Source: Lophium mytilinum
Taxonomy: Eukaryota > Ascomycota > Dothideomycetes > Mytilinidiales > Mytilinidiaceae
DNA length: 64,000 bases
NCBI GenBank assembly: GCA_010093605.1
Contig: MU004191.1
Span: forward strand, 47,112-111,111
Direction of reading: 5' to 3'
This document shows, piece after piece, positions 40,127 to 51,445 of the stretch. Both the position numbers and the translations under genes were made by a program. Positions within the stretch are counted from its first letter, which is position 1, and each line of letters opens with the position of its first letter. The notes beneath the pieces are model-generated. The model did no database searches. It was given only the letters and a program-made list of their open reading frames with translations, and was not told the origin of the DNA.

Positions 40127-41611
40127 TCACTCAACCATGAACAAGATACGCCAGAGTGGTTCGTGTCCAGTTCGAAGCGAATCTCGGAAGATACGATACT
40201 CTCTCCGAAAGGGAGAAGCTATGTGAGTTTGCGTCATCTTCTGCAAGCTTTGGCTGATTCCGACTCCATGTAGTTCCAGAACACGGGAATGCGCACCACG
40301 CATGCTATGGTAGGCGGGCCCATAATCCTCCGTGAGACTCTCGAGAAACACCGAAGAAAGGCGAGGTAGCTGTGCCATCGACGCGAAGACCTCTCGCCAC
40401 GTCAACAGGCTATTAAGATGAATATCGCGCATGCTTATGCTCTCGAGAGTGGCACTGCATCTGCTGAAAAATTGGAGCAGCTGGACTGCTCTGACAAAGC
40501 TATCGCTAATACCCAAACGGACGAGAGCCGGAAATCTGTGCAGGCAGTCGTAGGATTCGCGTTGCAGCCAACCGCCAAGGAATCGAGATTTGCTATTGGA
40601 GTACTGGAGCTCTTCGATATGGTTGTGCATGCCGGCAGATTCGAGTAGGCCGAGAACCCGAGTGGCCGACTCATAAGTGTCTTCGTGGCGTATGGACAAG
40701 CTCCGAAGATGGCTCTGGACTATGTTTCCCCACGCGACATTCGTTGGGTTCCAAGACCGGCTGTTCCGTGCGTCCCAAGGGTCATGGACGTGGTAGATCA
40801 AGTTGGGCAGGACCATGGAAACATCGACATTGATAGATGAGATATTACTGATTTTCAGGGCCCTAGCGATGACCTCGTGCGCTGGATACAGAGATTTGGA
40901 TGTTAAGATCCCGGATAGTATTCCCCCCGTGAACATCTCACGAGGAAGGTATCTGCTATGGTAGTCACCTCCACCGTAGCCACCTCCCAGTTCAGCGATC
41001 GTGGAAGGCGCGTACAACTTTCGATGTTCCCAATGCTTCTGAAGCGACGTCGTCTTGCTGGCGTTCGGAGAGATGTCCTCGGGCTTCTCCAACGGAAGAG
41101 AGCTTATTTGAACAGCTTCCAGGTTTTTAAAGTTTCGAAACGCCGCCCCCAACATATCGACATCTTTTCCATTGGCCCGCATCTCGTTCTGGTGGATGAG
41201 TAGCAGGTAAAACAGCTGGAAATCCTGGTCAATAACACCCCGTTTCACTGGGTTACAGTCCGGGTCGAGAAGCTGCTGGACATATCCCCGGTCTATGGCC
41301 CTACATGCGAAAGAGACGTATTTGATGCGGTTCGATAGTTTGGAGTCCATGGAAAGGTTGACGAGGCACGCAAGGTTTTGATAAGTCATGACTAGCTGGA
41401 TCGCCTGGGGATAGTTTGCCTGAAAGACGGAATTTGACTGAATGCAGAGCTCCTTGCATGTCTGCCGGAGGGATCCGACACTATTTAGGTCGAGGCATCC
41501 GCATATAAACCGCACTAGCTCGGTAGGTAAGCTCAAGAGACGTGACTCGGTGGATGTGGTTGCCTCCGGAGGCTCCGGCGGAGGCTCGAGGGCGTGAGTG
41601 AGGATAGACAT
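40127..41611 (-). CDS. F-box protein (tandem pair, copy A)
   Basis: 494 residues, single exon, ATG at 41611. The F-box lies at about residues 24-65 (RLLSLPTELVRFICGCLDLN, then SLRQTCKELC). The remainder is the divergent leucine-rich body of fungal F-box proteins: LRSLSIRHED, IEELQYSN, ALVRLGISDSF, LESISMRDI, at regular spacing, suggesting a degenerate LRR-type solenoid. Clearly paralogous to the gene at 43043-44530, sharing (R/Q)xTCKEL, SLQ(K/R)xW and HLRSLxI segments. The substrate is unknown; a role in an SCF ubiquitin ligase is inferred from the family. Confidence 0.85.
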   Translation of the reverse strand: MSILTHALEPPPEPPEATTSTESRLLSLPTELVRFICGCLDLNSVGSLRQTCKELCIQSNSVFQANYPQAIQLVMTYQNLACLVNLSMDSKLSNRIKYVSFACRAIDRGYVQQLLDPDCNPVKRGVIDQDFQLFYLLLIHQNEMRANGKDVDMLGAAFRNFKNLEAVQISSLPLEKPEDISPNASKTTSLQKHWEHRKLYAPSTIAELGGGYGGGDYHSRYLPREMFTGGILSGILTSKSLYPAHEVIARALKISNISSINVDVSMVLPNLIYHVHDPWDARNSRSWNPTNVAWGNIVQSHLRSLSIRHEDTYESATRVLGLLESAGMHNHIEELQYSNSKSRFLGGWLQRESYDCLHRFPALVRLGISDSFVRAVQLLQFFSRCSATLESISMRDIHLNSLLTWREVFASMAQLPRLSSVFLESLTEDYGPAYHSMRGAHSRVLELHGVGISQSLQKMTQTHIASPFRREYRIFRDSLRTGHEPLWRILFMVE

Positions 41612-43042
41612 GATGATGTCGGTCGTAGCGTGTTACTTTGATGGACGTTGAAGAGGTTTGCGGTCGGCGATGTGAGGTACTCGATCTTTAAATGGGCGAG
41701 GGTAAAGTGCGTGGTTGTCAAGACCTCGCTACCAGACTCTTAGAGACACGTAGCCACAACGACCACGAGAAGCTCCTGAGCAGAGCTAGAGTCCAGTTTT
41801 CCACCGTATGATCTGCGCAAGTATGGAAAATAGCTAATACTTAAGTTCTCCGATGAAATAGCGGAGTGTGCTCGAGGTGACGAAGGTAAAGAAGCTTGAG
41901 GTCGCACAGTAGTTGCAATCTGTCATAAACTGTCAACCGTGGATGTTTCTAAAGCGAACCATGGGACACGAGTCCGAATGAGACTTTTCATCGCTAACCT
42001 TGAGGTCAAGGTTTTTCTCGGATCTCTGAGCTAGTCGTGAAGCAACCTCGAAAGCTGGCAGACGTGCGGATTAAGTTTATAGTGAGATGGAGTCAAGGAG
42101 CTATTCCAGCAGCGCAGTCAAACTATGTCCTAGTATCAAAAAGTTAAATGTTCAAATGAAGTAAAGAAGGCCCTCCGGCATCATAAAGTAACAAAAATCG
42201 TTTTCATATAGCAGCCTACGCTTGCCTAGCGTTCACAAAGCGTTTTATGTGAACCATCACGAGAGGAGGCGTATCATAATTCTGGTCACGATCATGGAGA
42301 TACTAAGAAAGCAGTAGAATTGAAGATTCAGTTCTCCAAGAAGCGTCAGAAGCTAGAAGTCCCTGAGCTAGCAAGGTCTCGGTCATTCGTGACCCTCCTG
42401 ATATGCATTCCCAACCCTTGACCTCTTTACTCGCTGTCGCATTGTTCTTGCAATCCAGAAATTAATGATAGAGACTGAAAAGAAAGTTTGGGAAGGATGT
42501 TAGGAAAGTAGAAGTAGAGGTAAGGAAATGTAAATGTGTACTTGAAACTGGGGAGTGAATAAAAATCATGGGCATGTAAGTGGGATTCCAAATCTGAGAC
42601 CCGGACTCGAGATTTGATGGTGCAACACTATTGCAGAAAACCTGTGTCCACTCGTTTGGCACTGTTGAGAGGGCTCTCATCTTGTTTGAGAGCTCTAGAC
42701 GCGATAAAAAGAGGCATAGGGTAGGATGCAGGCTGACTTTAAGCAGGCTAGCCGTCTAGCAGCTGAGCTGCTCTTAGTAGTGTTGCCTCATAGATGAGAA
42801 TGGCACTTCAGCAGCGGACCATGACTTGGTCCTGTAGTGTCCCAGGTGTAGTGGTTGAAAGTAGCTGAATGATGGAGGAGATCCCTATGCGGGCTTTGTC
42901 AGACCTCGAGGGTTATGTCGTTCGTGAAGCCCCAGTGTCGTTAGTCTTCCGCGGATTTTGTAGTCTGATTTCCTTGGCCGAAGGCACCGAGGTAAATTTG
43001 ATCAGTGACCGGCTGCCTGCCTTCGTGACATCAATTTCAGTC
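41612..43042. other. Intergenic between the two F-box paralogues, 1.4 kb
   Basis: No gene supported; the short frames at 42462-42680 and 42869-43099 have no feature. Confidence 0.5.
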
Positions 43043-44530
43043 TCAAAAATGAACCACCGCCATGTTAAAGGGAGGCTGCCAAAACAGGCCCTGGCCTAGT
43101 CGTAGCTTGGAAACAGCAAGCTTCAGCCCTGGCGATATCTCTTTGCCTCGAAGCCTTAGATGCTGTTGGCCAGTATTCGGTAGCGGGTTTACTAGCGCGG
43201 GAGTCTCCTGACGCAGGTTTCTCAGATGCACCAAGGAAAGGCGAAGCATTTGTTCCAGGCACTCAAGCACCAGAGTCCAAGAGTCTCCCGGAAAGTAGAG
43301 ATTGACGTTTTCCAGAGTGATGTCCTCGAGCATCGGCCCAACATCCGACAATAAGCCATGAAGCTCTCCAACGCGGCTGAATCCAGTATCGTTGATAGTC
43401 AAGTGCTTTAGAGCACGCCAATGGAACGCAGACAAATCCAGAATTCTATCCCGATGATGATACAAATGTGAGAACCTGAACTCTTCAAGTCGTTCTGACA
43501 CCGAAGTCACCCTGAGCAGGTTGCTCGTCCATTCGGTCATATCACACAGCTTGCCGTACTCCGCGTGAATCACTAGACTGCGGAGGTGCCGCTCCGCCAA
43601 TCTTCTCCACGACGTGGTGGCGAGATCGAACGGCTCATGATTCCAGCTGTCAAGGGAGCTGCAAATAGGCTCGAAATCGGCGTCCCACGAAGAGAACGGG
43701 GGCGAGAGTGATACCGTAACGTCAACTTGAATGGTCTGGCGGTCGCTCTTCTCAAGGGCTTCTACGACTACATCGTTCAAGGGATGCAGGGATAATAGCA
43801 CGAACTGCTCTATTTCGAGTTTCATCCTGTCTACAACTGCTTCAGCTTTGAGACTCCTCTTGAAGGGGGTGATGAGATGTGCTCTAGGACTTTCATATTG
43901 GTCAAAGTCTTCCGAGGCCCATTGTCGCTGCAGAGACATGGTCTTCCCAACGGCCGGAGACGGATCGCCGACCGTCTCTTCTGTGAATAGGTAACACAGC
44001 TGAACGATTTTGAGATTTGTGAAATTCGTGAAGGCCTTGACGAACTGGCAGACGTCAGAACCATCTTTTTCCATACCCCTTTGTTCATCTAGTAGATAGA
44101 GAAAGGCCTTGACTTCGTCGCTGGGTTCAAGGTGGTCGTCGAAATTGGAGTCATCAGAATCGAGTTCAGTGGAAAGACCAGAGGACTGAACTTGGCAGTA
44201 GCAGTGACTTTCGTTCACGGGCTGGGAAACGATTGAGAGATATTGAACATAGCTGCCGAGATCTTGAGAGGATACGGCCACAAGATTCTTTAAAGCCCGG
44301 CGTGAGACGATGGTACGAAGAGCCCGGAAGTAGGTAGTTCCGAAGTGATAAAGTGACTTGTCCCGTAGCTCTTTGCAGGTCAGTCGAACGGCTTTCAAGT
44401 TGTCAAGATCCAGCCATTCGCACACGCCTTGGATCATTTCGGTGGCCAGATCCAGGATATATGCTGTGTGAGTCAGCATTGCTGTGGTTGAAGGAGGCTC
44501 TCCGGGAGGCTGTTGAACGCCGGACGACAT
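43043..44530 (-). CDS. F-box protein (tandem pair, copy B)
   Basis: 495 residues, single exon, ATG at 44530. The F-box lies at about residues 27-70 (ILDLATEMIQGVCEWLDLDN, then AVRLTCKELRDKS). The Pro of the usual LPxE core is replaced by Ala (LATE). An acidic loop (STELDSDDSNFDDHLEPSDE) follows, absent in copy A. The rest carries the same spaced leucine-rich strands (HLRSLVIHAEY, LEEFRFSHLY, ALKHLTINDTGF, LEDITLENVNL). Same orientation and nearly the same length as copy A, 1.4 kb away, so a tandem duplication is likely. Confidence 0.85.
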   Translation of the reverse strand: MSSGVQQPPGEPPSTTAMLTHTAYILDLATEMIQGVCEWLDLDNLKAVRLTCKELRDKSLYHFGTTYFRALRTIVSRRALKNLVAVSSQDLGSYVQYLSIVSQPVNESHCYCQVQSSGLSTELDSDDSNFDDHLEPSDEVKAFLYLLDEQRGMEKDGSDVCQFVKAFTNFTNLKIVQLCYLFTEETVGDPSPAVGKTMSLQRQWASEDFDQYESPRAHLITPFKRSLKAEAVVDRMKLEIEQFVLLSLHPLNDVVVEALEKSDRQTIQVDVTVSLSPPFSSWDADFEPICSSLDSWNHEPFDLATTSWRRLAERHLRSLVIHAEYGKLCDMTEWTSNLLRVTSVSERLEEFRFSHLYHHRDRILDLSAFHWRALKHLTINDTGFSRVGELHGLLSDVGPMLEDITLENVNLYFPGDSWTLVLECLEQMLRLSLVHLRNLRQETPALVNPLPNTGQQHLRLRGKEISPGLKLAVSKLRLGQGLFWQPPFNMAVVHF

Positions 44531-45474
44531 CGTGGTAGCGCCGGATTAGAATAATTGTTGTTGGCGAGTTCGAAGATGTAGAAGAGATGTAGTGATATAG
44601 TGGAATTGTCGTTCAAGGCTGAAGGAGTTGGCACCTCACTAATCAGAGAGGCTACCAGAATGTATGAAGCAGAGATTGAAGGACAAAGACCTCAATAAAA
44701 GACCTTTCCTGGCAAGGAGCTTGCCGATATTGTCGAGTAGACGGTGATGAAGAATTGCTATTGGTGATGAGACGCTTAGAAGAAGTAGAGAGGAAGTCGT
44801 CGGACTAGATTCGTCCAAAAGGTAGATATAGTGAGAAGGTCCACGCGCTAGCGTTTTGTATACTCCAGTGACTTTATATGAAGTGAGGAAGCAAGCGATG
44901 ATATGATGGAGGTCGATGGCGTAGGATTAACGTGAGTACGCAAAGGTGATATACCACCTAAATTTCCCCACAAGCATAAAAGGATGACTCCGTAACTCAG
45001 ATGGCCCAAAGTTACCCATGTGTGGGAAACTTAAAGACGCTGAGTTGGGGATCGACTCGTAGAGAGGTCACCTTTTTGGTATTTTCTTTTTAGAGGACTC
45101 TCGTCCATTCACTATCCACCCCACGAGAAGCCGAGGGTGAGAATATGAGACGGAAAGACGTTGAGAAAACGTGGAGTGGAAGGAACGTGAATGTACGCTA
45201 CCGTGAATGCTCTTACATGTCCAGGTGTTACCTCCTTCCCATTATTCACCCCTTCTCCACGACTATCTCAAGAGCCGTAGAAAGATCCCGAGGACTTTGC
45301 GTAAAACATACATGAATATACACTACCCGTGGTATCTACCCAGTCGCTGCGCTAAATGCTCCTCGGCGCGTACGCACCGTGTAAGAACTGCTTCATGCCG
45401 CTACAATACCTGGAACTGCCAATGCTCAAAAGCTCTAAGGGAAATGCCTATCTTCGAGACTCTGCATTATCCCC
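44531..45474. other. Intergenic, 0.9 kb
   Basis: The left part should be the promoter of F-box copy B and the right part the 3' flank of the sirtuin. The plus-strand frame 45207-45554 overlaps the sirtuin end and is not supported. Confidence 0.5.
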
Positions 45475-46874
45475 CTAAAGCGACGATCTCTTCGCTAGAA
45501 ACGGGAACACATGCCCTAGCCCACCCCCGGAGTCCTCATCTACAGGCCGCATGACCTTCTCATCACTTGGCCCTGAATCCTCCGTGAACTCAGGGTGAGA
45601 GTCTCGTCGGACGGCCGCCGCCCCATCCTCAGCCGCATTCTCAGTACCCTCAGTCCCTATCATCGCGGCCTTCCCACCGACATGTTCTTCCAACCATGAA
45701 TTTTGCTCCCTCATCGCAGCCCTCTTCCCCGCATAATGCTCTTCCAGCCACTTATGCTGCTCCTTCTCCAGCCTCAGCGTCTCCTCCACCTCCCTCCCCA
45801 TCTTCGCCACTTCCTCCTCCATCAACTCGTCCGCAGTCATATTCGACTTCCTCTCCTCCTCTTCCTTAGCTCTCCGCACTTCCTCCAGCCGCCACGCCGC
45901 CTTCTCCGGCGCCGTCCTCGCCCACAACGCCTCCAACTCCTCCAACCACCCCGCTGCCTCCGCCAGCTTCCGCACTCCCGCATCGCAATCCCCCAGCACC
46001 AGCACATCGTCGGGGCGCGAACCAATACCGCCGACCTGCTCCATATTGAGAAGGACCCGCGGGGTCTCCTCGCGACAGAGCGCTGGCAACCCCGCGAACG
46101 GCTGCACCGAGAGACTCGTGCCCATCACGATACACAAATGCGCCTGCGTCGGCAGATCCCTGTTCGCGAAGAATTCGGCCGGCAGCTGCTCTCCAAAGAA
46201 CACAATTTCCGGTTTCACGAGGCCGTTGCATGCCTTGTCCACACACCGCGGCACGCGCTTCTCTCTAATCGCATCCTTCATTCCTTGTTCGGGGTAGGCG
46301 GTTTTGCACTCGATACAGCTTTGGCGCGCGAAGCTGCCGTGGGCTTCGACGATCTTGTCCCCCGGGACGCCGGCTTCGCGCTCGAGGCAGTCGATGTTTT
46401 GGGTGAAGAGTTTGAGGAGGATTCCCTTGTCGTGGAGGAGGCGGATGAAGGAGTGGGTGATTGTGGGGCGGTATTTGCCGGGGTAGAGTTCTTGGGCGAG
46501 GGTGTAGAAGGGGAGGGGGTTGTTGCGGAAGTAGGCGATGTCGAAAACGGCTTCGGCGTAGGGGAGGTTGAGGCGCGCGAGGTTGGCGTAGAGGCCGGTT
46601 GTTGGGGAGCGGAAGTCGGGGATGCCTGCAGAGGTGGATATGCCGGCGCCTGTCTGTGGAAACCGTTAGGGAGGGTTCATGATGGATAGCTCAGATAGTA
46701 AGAAGCAAGAAGAGATCGACTTACCATCACAACCACCCGTTCCCCCCTCTCCCCCTCCTCCCCCCTCTTCTCCAGTGCCTTCAACATCCTCCCCACTGCC
46801 TCTACAGATCTATTCTCCAGCGTCTGCGTCGGCGTATCCTCATCCACTAACGGCAGCGAGTTCTCCTGCCCCAT
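45475..46874 (-). CDS. hst2: SIR2-family NAD-dependent deacetylase, Hst2/SIRT2 type
   Basis: Exon 1 46874-46725, intron 46724-46654 (71 nt, GTAAGT...CCACAG), exon 2 46653-45475; 442 residues. The splice joins VVVM to TGAGISTSAGIPDFRSP, the NAD-binding core. Further motifs: TQNIDCLE, EAHGSF with the catalytic His, a zinc module (CIECKTA... and CVDKAC), NGLVKPEIVFFGEQLP and VMGTSLSVQPF. The start MGQEN and the short N-terminus match Hst2/SIRT2-class proteins, which are mainly cytoplasmic deacetylases of histone and other lysines. The C-terminal 170 residues form a charged coiled coil (EEVRRAKEEEERK, ETLRLEKEQHKWLEEHYAGK) and a disordered tail, longer than in yeast Hst2. An in-frame open region without ATG extends upstream (see findings). 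Confidence 0.9.
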
Positions 46875-48320
46875 CTTGCCTCTCCGTCCTTTTCCCTTCT
46901 CTTTGCCCTTTCCTTTGCCTTTAGCTCTGCCTCTCTTATCGAAGACAATATCGTCGTCGGCGGCGTCTTCCCACTTGTTCGCCTTGCTGCCCCGAAAATG
47001 CTCGCGGTGAGCGTTCTTATGATGCTTGCGCGCTATGTTTGCGAGGGGTGGAAACGGGTGAGGGTGTTGGGTTTTCGGTGGACAATTGTAGTTATTTGCT
47101 AGAGTGGGAAAGTTGAGGGCGCGTGCTTGAGCGAGCTGGTAGAACGTTGTAGTATAAGAACAAGTGGTAAGAGGAAGGGCTGCGGAAGATGATCAGGCTG
47201 TGGGGTGGGGACGAGGTCGAGAATTATTAGGCAGCCCCGCGGGATGCGCGAGTCATGCATTGACGGCAATCACATGGGGATGGGCTTGGCATATCAAGTT
47301 CACTTCTTATACTACATGGAAGTTACATGAGTATTCGTTCTTTTACCTGAAGTTCTGAAGGGGAATATGAAGATTAATGGGATCGATTGCGAAATTTAGT
47401 TTGTTTTAGCGGTGATCGACAAGTGGTATAAGGGTAGGATAGCAGCATGCACCTCGATTTTAGCTACTCTTGTATAATAGGATAACTGGCTTGAAAGCAG
47501 AAGCAACAATTCGAAATGCCTATCTCAACTCGAGCCGCTAAGATGAACGGGGAAGAAAGTGGGTGAATGTCATGCGGGGCATGAAAAAGGTGGCACTCCA
47601 TCTGCGTCTTATATGTACATCTGTCTGCCGCTGCTTATAGTGCTCCAATGCATTCTAAAAATATAAAGGAGGTAGGAACTCTTAGCTTCGGGCTATATAG
47701 AAACGTGTTGAAGCACTCCAAGCAGTGGCAAACCGGTGCACTTACTACTTACCAGGGAAATAGAAGACAGTGGTAGTTAAGTGGCAGTAGATACTAGCAG
47801 TCTACAAATCCGTAAGGTATACCCATGATTATTGTGCTTGTTTAGCACCGTTAGGGCTCCTCTAGTATGCTATTGTTACTCATAAAGTACTAGCTTTGGC
47901 AAGCGTGATAGCTCTCCAGGCCACCTCAGACGGTGTTGAATTGCTTAAGTGTGCCACTTTTTTTCTGCCTAGCGTGGGTGTGTTGCCCAACACGGAAGGC
48001 TGAAAACAAGCCTTTGCCGAGACAGGCGGTGGCGCAGGCACGAATCTTGACCTGGCCCTGCCTGTTCTAGACGATGCATGACGTCGGTGTAGTTTCACGT
48101 CCTTGTTTACTTCTCCGGCCAGGGCCGCCTCTCCTGCAATCTCTCCACCACGCCCAATTGCTACAAAGGTATAATTCCACTGTCTCTCTCAGCTTGCACC
48201 TCTCGCCTGTCACTTCTGTCGCGACTTCTATACCTTTAGTCCTCTGCCGCGTAGGCAAAGGTCCATCCTCTTTCACCCCTAAAACACACCACAACATCAG
48301 GCCATCCATTCCTAAGCACC
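46875..48320. other. Intergenic between divergent sirtuin and APP1-like genes, 1.4 kb
   Basis: 46875-47190 stays open in the sirtuin frame on the minus strand (low-complexity Lys/Gly-rich near the ATG). The remainder shows no gene. The last 250 bp, CT-rich (from about 48170), is the probable promoter and leader of the APP1-like gene. Confidence 0.5.
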
Positions 48321-50048
48321 ATGGTCTCCCAACGAAGCCCGCGATGGCTTATCCTACCTGCGGCATATGCAGCCGTCGCATCTGCTGCCGCGGTTCCCTC
48401 TGCTACACCTACAGTCGTGGTGCCAGTACCGTTGGTTGCACCGGCGCCCCTTGTTACCCCTGCCGCGATTCAATTCGATTCGTTGCGGAGCTATTATCGA
48501 AGAAACATCCTCAGTGACATCGAGAACGATGGAAAGAGTATTCTTGGCGCGCTTGGAAGTGATGTTCCAAGCTATGTGCTTTCTGGTGAGTCAAACACAT
48601 TGATGGAGTCGTGAAGTGCGAGAGTACTAGGAGACGCGCCATTTACCGCACGACTTAAGAGATACTCCCAATCTTTACGAAAATGCGGCTGGAGCGCTCA
48701 GCTACATGATTAATCGCTGGTCTAACATACTTCAGGCGTTCCCAACTTCTTCCAAGACTTTCCCACAGGCGACGCTGTCAAGAGCTCCCTCGGAATCAGC
48801 GACAGCGACCTGGCCGCAACCCCTACACAAGCCCTTCTCATCCCTCCATATGCCAATTGGACAAATGAAGGCTGGAACGTTCGCTTCCATGGCAACATCT
48901 ACAAGACACCAAACATTAGCTCCTCTAAATTGGACGATCTGGCTAACAAGTTCCTCATCGGCACGGAACTGTCGAGCCTGCCGACAGAGCAGCAGAACCA
49001 GGCCAGGAATTTGACCAAGGAAATCTTCGTCGTTCAGCAAGGAGGCGTCAATGTTTCCTTCCACCTCGAGCCGTCCCCATCAAACGGCGCGTCTGGTCAA
49101 CCAGGCGGAGGACAAGCCATTACTCCTGGAGGAGGAACGCAGAACATCACGTTTCCATACGAGACGACGGTTGAAGGTGACTTCGATTCGTTTGTCCCGA
49201 TCAAGAACGTTTCTGGCGCTGGACTGCTTGCCGGAAATGAAACCGAAAACATCCAGCGTATGAATGTCTACACGAACGGGTCCATCGATGGCAACGCAAC
49301 TGCCTACCTCGTCCCACCCACGGGCATTACCATCATCTCGGATATCGACGACATCCTGCGCGTTACTAAAATCTACGAGCCGAAAGAGGGCCTTCTCAAC
49401 TCCTTCGCTCGTGCTTTCGTGCCGTGGATGAACATGCCCGACATCTACGCCAACTGGTCGCGCTCTCTCCCGAACAGCACGCATTTCCACTACCTGACCA
49501 CGACGCCAGAGCAGGTGACGCGCAACTACATGGACTTCATCTACAAGACGTACCCCGGTGGCTCGTTTGATACGCGACCGCTGAACTTCTCGGACGTCAA
49601 CGCCACGCTCAGCATTCGCCTCTTCCTGCTCAACAAGATCTTCGACACGTACCCGGAGCGGAAGTTCGTACTAGTGGCGGATACATCGAATGCGGATGTC
49701 ATGAAAGATTACCCTCTGCTCGCACATGACCGGCCGAACAACGTCCAGTGCATTTTCCTCCGCAATACGTCGGCGACTGATGATGGCGACAAGCTGCCCT
49801 ACGACACGAGCGGCTTCCAGGGACTCAACAACAAGAGCTACATGTTCTTCAAGACACCAGATGACCTTATGGGTCTGGATATCGCGAATGGGCAGTGTCT
49901 CAACCAGAGCATCCTGCAGAACCTGACGTTTGGGTATCAGGACGAGGCGATAGGAATTCACGGGGCGGCGGGCAAGACAGATGCCAGGAGCGGTGCGATT
50001 GGCAGCTTGCTTATTGCGATGGTGGCTGCATTGATGCTGATGGTGTAA
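48321..50048 (+). CDS. Secreted APP1-type phosphatase-domain protein
   Basis: Exon 1 48321-48585, intron 48586-48735 (150 nt, unusually long here), exon 2 48736-50048; 525 residues. An N-terminal signal peptide (WLILPAAYAAVASAAAVPSA) and a C-terminal hydrophobic tail (AIGSLLIAMVAALMLMV) suggest a secreted, GPI-anchored protein, with many N-glycosylation sites. The catalytic region matches the APP1 (phosphatidate phosphatase) domain: ITIISDIDDILRVTKIYEPK, then SFARAFVPWMNMPDIYANWS, LTTTPEQV and RKFVLVADTSNADVMKDYP. The canonical HAD motif DxDxT reads D-I-D-D-I here (49341-49355), with both Asp residues kept and Thr replaced by Ile. Yeast App1 is an intracellular Mg-dependent phosphatidate phosphatase; an extracellular member may act on other substrates. 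Confidence 0.85.
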
Positions 50049-50789
50049 TAACGGTAGAAAAGAAAGGGTAAGAACGATTCCAGTCACGACAGGTTATGAG
50101 AGTTTGGGATGGCGTCGGCTGGGAATGGTGTACTGATTGCCTGTAATTATTATATTCATGCTGCCCTGAGCACTCCACCCATGTTCCCGTCGTGTGTCAG
50201 CCGTGAGAACTAAAGCTTGAACTTGATATCATCGGCGCATGTGCCAGCTGTTCAGTCGATATGCATGGCCGGAGCGGCGCATCAATGCTGCAGGATGGGC
50301 ACGTTTCACATGAAGACACGAAGGCAGCTCGGCTGCAAGGCTGAATGCGCAGTGCGAGGTCCGAGAGTTGGCGGGTGGTGATAGGCTTGTTGGTGTTGTG
50401 GCTGGTTGGCCAGCCACCGGCATTATTTTCGCATTGCGTCAGGCGGCACAAAGCTTGGCCTCTCGGTGCCGAGTCCCTCGTCCTCGACCCTCACAACCTT
50501 TCCATCACCACCATTCCCTCTCTCTTCTGACCAGCTGCAATTGCGCACGCTGTCTTCTCGTCGCTCTTTTCCAGCTCACCACGAGCTCCACGTTGCTCTC
50601 TTCTTCGTCGCATCTCGCCTCACCCCACCAACAAGGCGCTAGCACCATCCCGCATACATCCGCCAGGAACAACACCACTAGGCCAACTACTACGCGCATA
50701 ACACCACCTCACTCCTCGCGCAACTACACTCCACAGCGCCTTGCACGCTTCCTACTCACATCGCGAGAGCCTCGAGGCTCATCCAAAGC
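50049..50789. other. Intergenic, 0.7 kb
   Basis: The 3' half is rich in C and CT tracts and carries long open frames such as 50368-50964 that look like leader sequence rather than coding sequence. Probable promoter and 5' UTR of the next gene. Confidence 0.5.
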
Positions 50790-51445
50790 ATGCCAGCAAT
50801 TCCAATCGCCGCCCGCGCCTCCGCGGCGCAGGTCGAGTCCTCTATCCGCAGCCTGCTCCCCCGTCTCTCCACTGCCGCCGCACGCCTACTGCGCCGCATA
50901 CCACTCCCCTCAATCGCCGCAACCTCGAAACCGCGCCTCGAATCCCGCGCCGTTGCAGGCATAATACCCACCTACTACGAATTCAACGGCCCGACACCCG
51001 GCACCACCGCGGGTATCGTGCTCGGCAGTGTCGCCGGCTTCCTGTTCCTCATCTGGCTCTTCTACTCGCTGTTCGGTGGGAACATGTTCGCTGTCGCCGG
51101 GGGCGAGGAGGTAGTGGTTAGGAGACGGGGATCGCGGAGCCCGGGACATTCGAGACGGAGTCGGCGGAGTACAAGGACAGAGGTGCGGGAGGTTAGCCGG
51201 AGTCCACGGCGGGAGAGGGTGATTGTAGAGGAGAGGCGGGAGAGGCCGCGCCCGAGGAGTATTATCGTGGAGGAGAGGAGTCGGGTGCCTGGAGATGACA
51301 TTGTGGAGGTTATCGAGGAGGAGGATATCAGACCGCCGAGGCGGGGGAGTGGAAGGAGGGGAAGCGGTTATGGGTAAGTCTCCCTTTCTTGGTGTGTGAG
51401 AAGAGTTGGATGGCTTGCTAATATGATTGTTCTTGCAGATACTAG
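50790..51445 (+). CDS. Single-pass membrane protein with basic/acidic tail
   Basis: Exon 1 50790-51373, intron 51374-51438 (65 nt, GTAAGT...TTGCAG), then a 7-nt last exon giving a final Tyr and stop; 196 residues. One transmembrane helix (TTAGIVLGSVAGFLFLIWLFY, about residues 72-92), preceded by a IIPTYYEFNGPTPG signature, and a long cytosolic tail rich in Arg/Ser (SRSPGHSRRSRRSTRTEVRE) and then Arg/Glu (RVIVEERRERPRPRSIIVEE). The YY.FN.PxPG-then-TM arrangement recurs in small fungal membrane proteins. Function unknown. Without the splice it would end at Gly with no Tyr. Confidence 0.7.

Noticed and set aside
45703-46689. Plus-strand frame of 328 codons opposite the sirtuin
   Set aside because: It is the antisense of the confidently identified sirtuin exon, rich in Leu/Pro/Arg as GC-rich antisense frames are, and has no recognisable domain.
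50368-50964. 198-codon plus-strand frame
   Set aside because: Ser/Pro/His-rich, no ATG-driven domain, and covers the leader of the single-pass membrane protein gene.
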